Source of the DNA: Chthoniobacter sp.
GTDB lineage: Bacteria; Verrucomicrobiota; Verrucomicrobiia; Chthoniobacterales; Chthoniobacteraceae
Assembly: GCA_025352865.1 (NCBI GenBank)
Contig: JANXSB010000338.1
Location: forward strand, 1 to 15,276
DNA length: 15,276 nt
Direction: 5' to 3'
This document shows, in pieces, positions 1 through 8,400 of the stretch (its first letter is position 1; each line of letters starts with the position of its first letter). A program made the position numbers and the translations under genes. The notes under the pieces are model-generated. The model was not told the DNA's origin and made no database searches. It saw only the letters and a program-made list of their open reading frames with translations.

Positions 1-1622
1 CCTACGGCCTCGTCATCCCCGACGACTGGAAGCCCGACGAGAAGACGCCGCGCCGCCTCGATTTCTGGTTCCGCGGACGCTCCGAGCAATCCACCGAACT
101 CGCCTTCATCGCCGACCGCCTGAAGAACAAAGGCGAGTTCACCCCGCCCGGCGCGATCGTCCTCCACCCGTTCGGGCGCTACTGCTGCGCGAATAAATTC
201 GCCGGCGAGACCGATCTCTTCGAGGCGCTGGAAAACGCGCGCCAGCATTACCACATCGACCCGAACCGGATGAGCGTCCGCGGCTTCTCGATGGGCGGCG
301 CGAGCGCGTGGCAGTTCGGCACGCACTTCGCGGGGCTGTGGGCCGCGGTCGCGCCCGGCGCGGGCTTCGGCGAGACGGCGGAGTTCTGCCACGTCCTCGA
401 CCCCGGCAAGACGACGACGCCGCCGTGGGAGCAGACGCTCTGGCGCTGGTACGACTCCACGCTCTACGCCGCGAACCTCGCCAACACCACGACCGTGGCC
501 TACTCCGGCGAGCTCGACGGGCAGAAGCAGGCCGCCGACATCATGCTCCGCTACGCGGAAAAAGAGGGCCTCACCATCCCGCACATCATCGGCCCGCAGA
601 CGAAGCACGCCTACCACCCCGAGTCGAAGCCGAAGATCGAGGAGATCGTGACGGGCGCGGCCAACGAGGGGCAGAACGCAGTGCCGGAACATATCCATTT
701 CACCACCTATTCGCTCATCTACCCGGCGATGAAGTGGCTCCGTATTGTAGGAATGGAAAAGGAATGGGAGCGCGCTGACATCAGCGCTGAGGTCACCGAG
801 GCGGGGCTTGTGGTCCAAACCAAAAACGTATCTGCATTCGGAGTCACCCTTCCGACAGCGGGAAAGATAAGCGTTCCGGGCAAATCGATCGACGCGATCA
901 TCGACGAGCAGAAACTCACCGCGCCGTATTCAGCAACGGGCACCGTCTTTCACAAGGAAGGAGGGCGCTGGGTCGCGGGACCACTTTTCGTCAAACAGAT
1001 CATCGGCACGAAACGTCCCGGCATCTGCGGCCCCATCGACCACGCCTTCATGTCGTCGTTCCTTTTCGTCCGCCCGACCGGGAAGCCGCTCAACGACAAG
1101 GTCGGCGCGTGGACGCAGGCGGAGATGGAACACGCCATCGGCTTTTGGCGGAAAGTTTTCCGCGGCGACGTGCGCGTAAAAGACGACACCGCCCTCACCG
1201 CCGAGGACGTGGCCGCTTCCAACCTCATCCTCTGGGGCGATCCCTCGAGCAACACGGTGATCGGAAAGCTGCTCGGAAGTCAGGCGTCTCGCCTGACGGT
1301 CCCAGCGGGTCAGGCGGGACGCCTGACTTCCATCCCGCTGCAGTGGACGCGCGACAAACTCACCTTCGCCGGCCAGACCTACGACGCCAAAGAACACGCC
1401 CCCGTCCTCATCTACCCAAACCCCGCCAACCCCGCGCACTACATCGTGCTCAACAGCGGCCCGACCTTCCGCGAGGAAGCGCTGCTCAACAACGCCCAGC
1501 AAGTCGCGAAGCTCCCCGACTGGGCGATCATCAACCTCAACACCCCGCCCGACGCCCGCAACCCCGGCGAAGTCGTCACCGCCGGCTTCTTTGACGAGCA
1601 GTGGAAGGTGCCGCAAAAGTGA
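1..1622 (+). CDS. Secreted-type alpha/beta-hydrolase (prolyl oligopeptidase/esterase-like), copy 1, 5' end missing
   Basis: The frame is open from base 3 to the stop at 1620-1622, giving 539 visible residues, and the true start lies before the window. The nucleophile elbow GFSMGGASAW has its Ser at 288-290. By alignment with the next gene, the likely acid is the Asp at 516-518 (SGELDG) and the likely His is at 606-608 (QTKHAY). This is the usual Ser-Asp-His order of the fold. After the hydrolase domain comes a C-terminal region with PTGKPLNDKVGAW, RVKDDTALTAEDV and NLILWGDPSSN, which is shared almost word for word with the gene at 1901. Substrate is unknown; carbohydrate ester or peptide cleavage outside the cytoplasm is plausible. 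Two oddities: a 57-bp palindromic in-frame insert at 1275-1331, and lower GC over about 741-960. An internal ATG at 270 would delete part of the fold and is not the start. Confidence 0.88.
   Translation, partial: YGLVIPDDWKPDEKTPRRLDFWFRGRSEQSTELAFIADRLKNKGEFTPPGAIVLHPFGRYCCANKFAGETDLFEALENARQHYHIDPNRMSVRGFSMGGASAWQFGTHFAGLWAAVAPGAGFGETAEFCHVLDPGKTTTPPWEQTLWRWYDSTLYAANLANTTTVAYSGELDGQKQAADIMLRYAEKEGLTIPHIIGPQTKHAYHPESKPKIEEIVTGAANEGQNAVPEHIHFTTYSLIYPAMKWLRIVGMEKEWERADISAEVTEAGLVVQTKNVSAFGVTLPTAGKISVPGKSIDAIIDEQKLTAPYSATGTVFHKEGGRWVAGPLFVKQIIGTKRPGICGPIDHAFMSSFLFVRPTGKPLNDKVGAWTQAEMEHAIGFWRKVFRGDVRVKDDTALTAEDVAASNLILWGDPSSNTVIGKLLGSQASRLTVPAGQAGRLTSIPLQWTRDKLTFAGQTYDAKEHAPVLIYPNPANPAHYIVLNSGPTFREEALLNNAQQVAKLPDWAIINLNTPPDARNPGEVVTAGFFDEQWKVPQK
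1275..1331. repeat. In-frame palindromic mini-repeat inside the hydrolase gene
   Basis: Two hairpins stand side by side with the same 8-bp arms. GTCAGGCG (1279-1286) pairs with CGCCTGAC (1290-1297), and GTCAGGCG (1309-1316) pairs with CGCCTGAC (1320-1327). The outer 12 nt also form a perfect inverted repeat: GGAAGTCAGGCG at 1275-1286 and CGCCTGACTTCC at 1320-1331. The length of 57 bp keeps the frame. It encodes roughly GSQASRLTVPAGQAGRLTS, where the paralogue at 1901 has a shorter, unrelated stretch. It looks like a dispersed repeat unit that landed in a surface loop. Confidence 0.85.
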
Positions 1623-1688
1623 CGCGCGGATGCGAAATCCGGGGAGCGCGCACCGCATTTTCCCGCTAAGAGGATGAACCGAAACGCA

Positions 1689-1855
1689 AAAGCGTGTCAT
1701 CCTGAGCGGAGTTTCGCCGTGGAAAAGCGGGGGCGAAACGGAGTCGAAGGACCCCGGCGGTTCGATAACGTGCTGAGCTTGTCCGAACCGCCGGGGTTCT
1801 TCGACTGCGCTGCGCCCGCCTTTCCACCTCCGCTCCGCTCAGGATGACACGCTTT
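1689..1855. repeat. Composite intergenic inverted-repeat element (MITE/REP-like)
   Basis: The ends are a perfect 22-bp inverted repeat (1689-1710 with 1834-1855; core GTGTCATCCTGAGCGGA). Inside are a hairpin with 8-bp arms (GTTTCGCC 1711-1718, GGCGAAAC 1732-1739) and another with 13-bp arms (CCCCGGCGGTTCG 1752-1764, CGAACCGCCGGGG 1784-1796). The RNA or single strand could fold into a multi-branched structure. The TCATCCTGAGCGGA end resembles a dispersed intergenic repeat I recall from several environmental bacterial phyla. It fills most of the 278-bp gap between the tandem hydrolases and may also stop or attenuate transcription between them. It has no protein-coding content of its own. Confidence 0.8.
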
Positions 1856-1900
1856 CTTTGCATTTCGATACACCCCGCAAAATCCCCAAACCAAAATTCC

Positions 1901-3910
1901 ATGCGGTCCCTCATCCTCGCCCTCCTTTTCACCGCCACCGCGCTCGCGCAGACGCCACCGTCGACGACAAAACAATCCCCGCCGCCCGGCGTCGCCATCC
2001 CCGATGCGGACCGCAAAGAACTCGAAACCGGCACCGCCGCGCTCGGGCGCGAGATCGAAACTTTGCGCGCCAGTTTGAAAGCGAACCCCGCCCAGCTCGC
2101 GCTGCTGCCGGACGTGCAGATCTTTCACAAGGCCGTCGATTGGGCGCTGCGCTACGACGAGTTCATGGACGTGAAACAGCTCGCCTCCGCAAAGCGCGCG
2201 CTGGCCGAGGGCCTGGAGCGCGCGAACGCGCTGAAGAACGGCCAAAGCCCGTGGGCACAGGCTTCCGGGCCAGTGCTGCGTGGCTACGTTTCCAAAATCG
2301 ACGGCTCCGTGCAGCCCTACGGACTCGTGGTGCCGGAGAGCCAGACTAAGTCGCCGCGCCCGCTCCTCGTCTGGCTCGCCGGGCGCAATGACAAGCGCAC
2401 CGAGCTGACCTTTCTCGACGAGCGCTGGAAATCGAAAGGCGAGTTCACGCCGGCGAACACGATCGTCGTCCATCCCTACGGACGCTTTTGCAACGCGACG
2501 AAATTTGCCGGCGAGACGGATGTCTTCGAGGCGATGGCCTCGGTGCAGGCGCGCTACCCGATCGACCCGCTGCGCATCGCGATGGCGGGCTTCTCGATGG
2601 GCGGTGCGAGCGCGTGGCATCTCGGTACACATCACGCCGGGAAATGGTGCGCGATGTCGCCGGGCGCAGGCTTTTGCGAGACGGCGATCTACGCAAAAGT
2701 CTTCAGCGACAAGAGCGAGCCGCCGCCGTGGTGGGAGCAGTCGCTTTTCCACTACACCAACGCCGCCGACTACGCCGCGAACCTCGCCAACAACCCGCTC
2801 ATGGCCTACTCCGGCGAGATCGACCCGCAGCGTGCCAGCGCCGACATGATGGAAAAAATCTGCGCCACCGAAGGTGTGAAAATGGAGCGCCTCATCGGCC
2901 CGCAGACCGCGCACAAATACGAACCCGGCGCGAAGCAGCAGCTCGCGAAATGGCTCGACGAAAAGATCGCCGCCGGCACACCCGCGATGCCGCCGAAGGT
3001 GCGCTTCACCACCTACACGCTGCGCTATCCGACGATGAAATGGATCACCCTCGACGCGCTCGACAAACATTGGGAGCGCGCCGACATCGACGCCGAGCTG
3101 GCCGACGAAGGCACCTTCCGCGTGAAGACGAAGAACGTCGCCGCCTTCACCATCGCGCTCCCCGTCGCGCCCGCGCCGCTCGACAAGACGCACCCGCCGC
3201 GCGTGCTGATCGACGGGCAGGAGCTGGTTGGCCCCGCGGTGAAGGATTATTGGACCGCGCATTTCCGCAAAGGCGCGGATGGCAAGTGGGCGGCAGCCGC
3301 GAGCGCCGACCTCGGCCAGCACAAGCAGCACGGTCTCACCGGGCCGGTGGATGATGCCTTCGTGGACTCATTCCTTTTCGTCCGCCCGACCGGCAAGCCG
3401 CTCAACGACAAGATCGGCGCGTGGGCGAAGAGCGAAATGGAACGCGCGATTGTGGAGTGGCGGCGCGTCTTCCGCGGCGATGCGCGAGTGAAAGACGACA
3501 CTGCGCTGACCGCCGATGACATCGCGAATGCGAACCTCATTTTGTGGGGCGACCCGTCAAGCAACCGCGCACTCAAAGCCATCCTCGAAAAAGCGGCGCT
3601 CGCGAAAACCGTCCCGCAATTTCCGCTCGCGTGGACGGCCAATTCCGTGATGCTCGGCCCGGTGAAATATCCCGCCGCCGATCACGCGCCGATCCTCATT
3701 TTCCCCAACCCGCTAAACTCCGCGCGCTACCTCGTCCTCAACAGCGGCTTCACCTTCCGCGAAGGCAGCACCACGACCAACGCCCTGCAAACCCCCAAGC
3801 TCCCCGACTGGGCGATCATCGACCTCCGCACCCCGCCGAGCGCGAAGTGGCCCGGCCTCGTCACCGAGGCGGGCTTCTTCGACGAAGCCTGGCAGTGGCC
3901 GAAGAAGTGA
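1901..3910 (+). CDS. Secreted alpha/beta-hydrolase (prolyl oligopeptidase/esterase-like), copy 2
   Basis: The protein has 669 residues. The ATG at 1901 is chosen because it gives a clean signal peptide, MRSLILALLFTATALAQ, with cleavage near residues 16-17; earlier in-frame starts lie inside the intergenic repeat. Residues about 30-130 form a helical N-terminal region. The hydrolase domain follows, with Ser232 in GFSMGGASAW, probable Asp308 in SGEIDP and probable His338 in QTAHKY. From about residue 370 a second region carries PTGKPLNDKIGAW, RVKDDTALTADDI, NLILWGDPSSN and AGFFDEAW, conserved with copy 1. I recall this architecture as common in Verrucomicrobia and Planctomycetes, annotated as prolyl oligopeptidase-family peptidase or esterase. 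Substrate is not known. No Shine-Dalgarno precedes the start. The halogenase starts 21 bp downstream, so co-transcription is likely. Confidence 0.9.
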   Translation: MRSLILALLFTATALAQTPPSTTKQSPPPGVAIPDADRKELETGTAALGREIETLRASLKANPAQLALLPDVQIFHKAVDWALRYDEFMDVKQLASAKRALAEGLERANALKNGQSPWAQASGPVLRGYVSKIDGSVQPYGLVVPESQTKSPRPLLVWLAGRNDKRTELTFLDERWKSKGEFTPANTIVVHPYGRFCNATKFAGETDVFEAMASVQARYPIDPLRIAMAGFSMGGASAWHLGTHHAGKWCAMSPGAGFCETAIYAKVFSDKSEPPPWWEQSLFHYTNAADYAANLANNPLMAYSGEIDPQRASADMMEKICATEGVKMERLIGPQTAHKYEPGAKQQLAKWLDEKIAAGTPAMPPKVRFTTYTLRYPTMKWITLDALDKHWERADIDAELADEGTFRVKTKNVAAFTIALPVAPAPLDKTHPPRVLIDGQELVGPAVKDYWTAHFRKGADGKWAAAASADLGQHKQHGLTGPVDDAFVDSFLFVRPTGKPLNDKIGAWAKSEMERAIVEWRRVFRGDARVKDDTALTADDIANANLILWGDPSSNRALKAILEKAALAKTVPQFPLAWTANSVMLGPVKYPAADHAPILIFPNPLNSARYLVLNSGFTFREGSTTTNALQTPKLPDWAIIDLRTPPSAKWPGLVTEAGFFDEAWQWPKK

Positions 3911-3931
3911 CGCGCGTAAGTTCCCATCGCC

Positions 3932-5464
3932 ATGATCAAAAACATCCTCGTCCTCGGCGCGGGCAGCGCCGGCCTCATCGCGGCGATCTCGCTGCGGCGC
4001 AAGCTGCCGCAACTTGCGATTCGCGTGGTGCGCAGTCCGGAGATCGGCGTCATCGGCGTGGGCGAAGGCACGACGCCGAATTTTCCGAAGCACATCTTCG
4101 ACTACCTCGGCATCACGCGGAAAAGATTCCACGAGCTCGCCGAGCCGACGTGGAAACTTGGCATCCGCTTCCTCTGGGGGCCGCGCGGGCGTTTCGACTA
4201 CACCTTTGACCAGCAGCTCGACTGCCAGTGGAGCGATCTGCCGATGCCGAACGGTTACTATTGCGACGAGGACTTCCGCTGCGCGAGCGTGCCGAGCGCG
4301 CTCATGTGGCTCGGCAAGGCTTTCATGCGCCAGCCCGACGGCTGCCCGGACATTCAGGGCTGGCACGCGTTTCACATCGAAAACAAAAAGTTCGTCGATG
4401 TCCTCGAAATCGTGGCGCGCGAGAACGGCGTGGAATTCATCGACGGCAAAGTCACCGGCAGCGAGCGGCTGCCCGAGGGCGGGATCGCGGCGGTGCATTT
4501 GGAAGACGGACGCCGGATCGAGGCGGATTTCTTCATCGACTCGAGCGGCTTTCGCAGCGAGCTGCTGGGGCGAGCGCTGGAAGAGCCGTTCGTGAGTTTC
4601 GACCGCTCGCTTTTCTGCGACCGCGCGGTGGTCGGCGGATGGGATCGCACGACGGAGCCGATCCTGCCCTACACCACGGCCGAGACGATGGACGCCGGTT
4701 GGGCGTGGCAGATCGAGCACGAGCATCACATCAACCGCGGCTACGTGTACTCGTCGCAGGCGATCTCCGATGATGAAGCCGCAGCGGAGTTTTTGCGGAA
4801 AAATCCGAAGGCACCTTCGTCGCCACGCGTGGTGAAGTTTCGCTCGGGCTGCTATCGGCGGCAGTGGGTGGAAAATGTCGTGGCCATCGGCAATGCGGGC
4901 GGTTTCGTCGAACCGCTCGAAGCGACCGCGCTGATGATCGTGTGCGGCAATGTGCAGGCACTCGTGGAGATGCTCACGCGCAGCGCGCTGACGCCGACAC
5001 CGACATGGCGCGCGCTTTTCAACGACCTAGCCGCGCAGAGCTGGACGGACATCCGCGATTTCCTCGCGCTGCACTACAAGCTTAACACTGCGACCGACAC
5101 GCCATTCTGGCGGCACTGCGTCGCCGACACCGATGTCTCCAGCATCGCCGGGCTGCTCGAATTTTACGCCGAGAACGGTCCGACCGGTTTCTGCCGCTAC
5201 CGGCTGCCGCGCACGGAGAACGACTTCGGCATCGAAGGCTACTTGGTGATGCTCGTGGGAAATCGCGCGCCCTACGCGGCGAAGCACTTCGCAAAGGGCA
5301 GCGAGCGCCAGCTATGGGAGGGGCGCCGCGCCGCGTTCATCTCCGCCGCGCAGGGCGGCATGGATGTGCGGGAAACGCTCGCCTACATCCGCCACCCTGG
5401 CTGGACGTGGAACGCGGAGGCCAAGCCGGACGCTGGGACAGTCACCGTTCACCAAGGCCGCTGA
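3932..5464 (+). CDS. Flavin-dependent halogenase, tryptophan-halogenase family
   Basis: The protein has 510 residues, the usual size of the family (Pfam Trp_halogenase). Such enzymes use FADH2 and O2 to make HOCl/HOBr, which halogenates an aromatic substrate by way of an active-site Lys. Visible motifs are the FAD-binding GAGSAG (residues 9-14), GVGEGTTPNF (around 42-51), the catalytic-type Lys75 in EPTWKLGIRF, the diagnostic WAWQI (residues 257-261), and GNAGGFVEPLEAT with Glu330 in the position of the second catalytic residue. In classical members WxWxI is followed by Pro; here a Glu follows (WAWQIEHEHH), so the substrate may not be free tryptophan. No flavin reductase is seen in the window, though one could be shared from elsewhere. 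The gene lies 21 bp after the second hydrolase and ends 3 bp before the stop of the convergent PEP-CTERM gene. The start is the first ATG giving a complete Rossmann strand, with no Shine-Dalgarno. Confidence 0.9.
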   Translation: MIKNILVLGAGSAGLIAAISLRRKLPQLAIRVVRSPEIGVIGVGEGTTPNFPKHIFDYLGITRKRFHELAEPTWKLGIRFLWGPRGRFDYTFDQQLDCQWSDLPMPNGYYCDEDFRCASVPSALMWLGKAFMRQPDGCPDIQGWHAFHIENKKFVDVLEIVARENGVEFIDGKVTGSERLPEGGIAAVHLEDGRRIEADFFIDSSGFRSELLGRALEEPFVSFDRSLFCDRAVVGGWDRTTEPILPYTTAETMDAGWAWQIEHEHHINRGYVYSSQAISDDEAAAEFLRKNPKAPSSPRVVKFRSGCYRRQWVENVVAIGNAGGFVEPLEATALMIVCGNVQALVEMLTRSALTPTPTWRALFNDLAAQSWTDIRDFLALHYKLNTATDTPFWRHCVADTDVSSIAGLLEFYAENGPTGFCRYRLPRTENDFGIEGYLVMLVGNRAPYAAKHFAKGSERQLWEGRRAAFISAAQGGMDVRETLAYIRHPGWTWNAEAKPDAGTVTVHQGR

Positions 5465-5467
5465 AAA

Positions 5468-8400
5468 TCAGCGGGAGCGACGGCGGCGGCTGAGGCAGCC
5501 GAGCGCGCCGACCATGAGCAGCGCGAGCGAGCCGGGCTCGGGTACGAGCGCGGGTGCGCCGAATTTTTCTGGTTCGGCGGCGAATGGCAGGCCGTCGCCG
5601 AAGGTGACCTCCACGCCGTCGGCGATGGTCAGCGCGGCGAGGGTCTGGCTCGCGAAGATGTTTGTGGTCGCGCTGGCATTGAGCGTGGAGGCACCCGTGC
5701 CGAGCGCGCTGCGCACATTGGTCACGCCGCCGTTCGCGTTGAGCGTGGCGTAGGTCTGCGTGCCCGCGAGGGTGAGCGCGCCCGCGCCGATTTTTGTCAG
5801 CGTCGTGCCGGTCACGGTGCTGCCGGCATTGAGGTTCACGGCGTTGCCGTTGGTGTCGATTCGTCCGCCGCCCGTGCCGAGGGTGATGGTGCGTGCCGCA
5901 GTCGTCAGCGTGCCTCCGGCCTGAAGCGTCGCGCCGTTGCTGACCGTCACGGAACCGGCGGCCGCGCCGAGCGCGGTGTCGGCGTTCGCGTTCAGGATGC
6001 CGCCGCTGATCGTCGCGCCGTTGAAGGTATTCACGCCCGTCAGCGCGAGCGTGCCGCTGCTGATTTTGGTCAGTCCGCCCGCGGGGTTCGCGGCGAAGGT
6101 GGCGGGGTCGAGCACCGCCGCGGTGGTCGGTGCGCCGCCGACGAGCGTGACCGTGGGTGCGCTGGTGTAATCGACGCCGGGGTTGGTGATGAGGATGCCG
6201 TTCACCAGACCGGCATTGTCGAGCGTCGCGATGGCGGTCGCGCCGGTGCCGCCGCCGCCGGTGATTTTCACAATCGGCGCGGCCTGATACCCCGCGCCGC
6301 CCGAGGTCACCGTGATTCCGGTCAGGCCGCTGCCTGTGGGCGCGAGGAGATTCTGCGCGATGGTCACGGAGTTGGCCTGGGTGTCGATGGTCCCGCCGCC
6401 GGAGTACACGTAGGCTTTGGTCAGCCCCTGCACGAAGGTGGCGTTGCTCCCGGTGGCCTTGAGGGTGCCGCCATTGAAATTGAGCGTGGAAATCGCCGCG
6501 GCGTTGGCGGTGCCGATGCTCAACGTGCCGAGTGTTCCGCCGAGCAGGTTCACGGTGCCGTTGCCGGTCGCGGTATTTCCGATCGTCACCGCGTTGACCG
6601 TATTGGCGGAGTTCTGCGCCACGGTGCCGCCGCGGACATTGAGTATGCCGGTGCCTTCCTCGCCGATGATCAGACGGTTGTTGGAGTTGTCGGTAAAGCT
6701 GCCGCCGCTCACATCGAGCACGCCGAAGCCGCCGGCGAAGCGGCCCACCACGGGAAAGCCGCCCGTGATCGAGACGACGCCCGCGCCGCTGATGTTTATC
6801 TCGCCGCTGCCATACGCGCCGATCTGGAAGTTGTGGTTGGTGTTAAAGGTGCCGCCCGAGAGGTTGTAGATGCCGATGGAGGCAGCGGCGGCGGTAATGA
6901 CAGCGGGGGTAATGTCGGCGGGGGTATTGGAGAAAGCAGCCCCGCCAATCCGCCAATCGCCACCACCGGACGGGTTCACCGTGCCGCCGGTTTGGAACAC
7001 ATAGCCCTGCGATGTTCCCATATTACCCACGCTGAAGCCGTTGGTGATCGTGACCACGGATCCACCGCCGATATTCGCCAAACCGAAGCCGTTGCGTCCG
7101 ACATCGAAACTAAGTGTGAAATTTGCCACGCCCGTGCCGCTGGTCGTGAGAATGCCACGGCCCGTCGCGCCTTCACCCAAGGTAAAACGCTGGTTGGCCG
7201 TCAAGGTGCCGCCGGAGACCGTGACGGTGCCGATGCCGGCTCCGCCGACGAGATACTCCCGCGCCGCGACCGATCCCGCGGTCACGTTGAGCGTGCCGTT
7301 GCCGGTCGCATTGATGCCGATCTGCGTCCAGCCCGAGGTCGTGTTCAAGGTGCCGCCATTGATATTGACCAGGCCGGTGCCCGAGTTGCCGATGTGAAAG
7401 TCGTAGCTGGAATCGACTAGGGAAGTGCCGTTGATATCGACCTCGCCGTTGCTTCCCGCGTCGCCGCCCACGAGCAGTTCGCGGATGTGCGCGGTCGCGG
7501 TGTCCGTGAGCGTCCATTTACCCACGCCGGTGCCCCAGCGGCCCACGGTCACGTTGCCCTGGTTGGTGCTGCGGTTTGAGGTGTCCACCACGCCTGGATC
7601 GTTCAGGACGGCAGTGCCGGACATGGCGTAGGTGCCGTTGCCATTCTGACCGATGGAAAGCCAATCCGTGTGGTTCTGGTTCCACTTGCCTCCGCCCTGG
7701 TTCACGATGCCGGTGCTGCCGTTCAGGTCGCCGATCACGGTCCATTGGTTCGTGGTCAGGGTGCCGGCGAGCATGTTCACCGTTCCGGTGGCACCGCTGC
7801 TCTCGCCGACATAGGTCTGCGTGCTCGTCTCGCTGCCGGAGATGAGGGTGAAAGCGCCGTCGCTGGTGTCGCCGACGTAGAGATTGGCGGCGGCCACGGA
7901 GCCGCCATTGATCGTGAGCGAGCCACTGCCGCCCCGCCCGATCCGCGCCGTGCCGCTCGTGAGCGAGCCGGTGCCGCTGATGCTCAGCGAACCGGTGCTG
8001 CCCGCACCGCCGGCCACGGTCAATGCGCCCGTAACCACGGCGGTCGAGGAACCTTGGATGTCGAGCGAGGCTGTCACCCCGGCGTTGTTGGCGACAGTCA
8101 CGGGACCGGCGACGGTCGTGCTGCTGGCGAGACGGAGAGTCGTCGCATTTTCCACATCGAGGCTCGCCGTGCCATTGATCGTGCCTTCGTTGATGAAAGG
8201 TCCGGCGCTCAAAACCGTCGCGCCGGTATAGGTCGCGCTGCCGGTGTAAGTGATCGTGCCCGCGCCCGCGTGCGTCACCGCGCCGGTGCCGCTGAGGTTA
8301 TTGCCGAGGCTGATGTCGTCGGAGCGATTGAACGTCATCAAAGTCCCCGCGCCGAGCGTGACCGGGCCGGTGCCGAGCGAGCCCGTGGTGCCGCCGGTGC

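Noticed and set aside
930..1700. - strand open frame opposite hydrolase copy 1
   Set aside because: A GC-driven shadow with no domains, while the + frame aligns fully to its paralogue.
1844..1900. Upstream in-frame start for hydrolase copy 2
   Set aside because: It starts within the 22-bp repeat arm and would bury the signal peptide that begins at 1901.
1697..3331. - strand open frame of 544 codons opposite hydrolase copy 2
   Set aside because: Low-complexity Arg/Val/Gly shadow. It also runs through the intergenic inverted repeat, and the + strand encodes a clear conserved hydrolase.
1..5464. A new defence or toxin-antitoxin system in the hydrolase-halogenase part
   Set aside because: No nuclease, NTPase, DNA-binding or small toxin gene is seen. 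The genes are an exported hydrolase pair and a metabolic enzyme.
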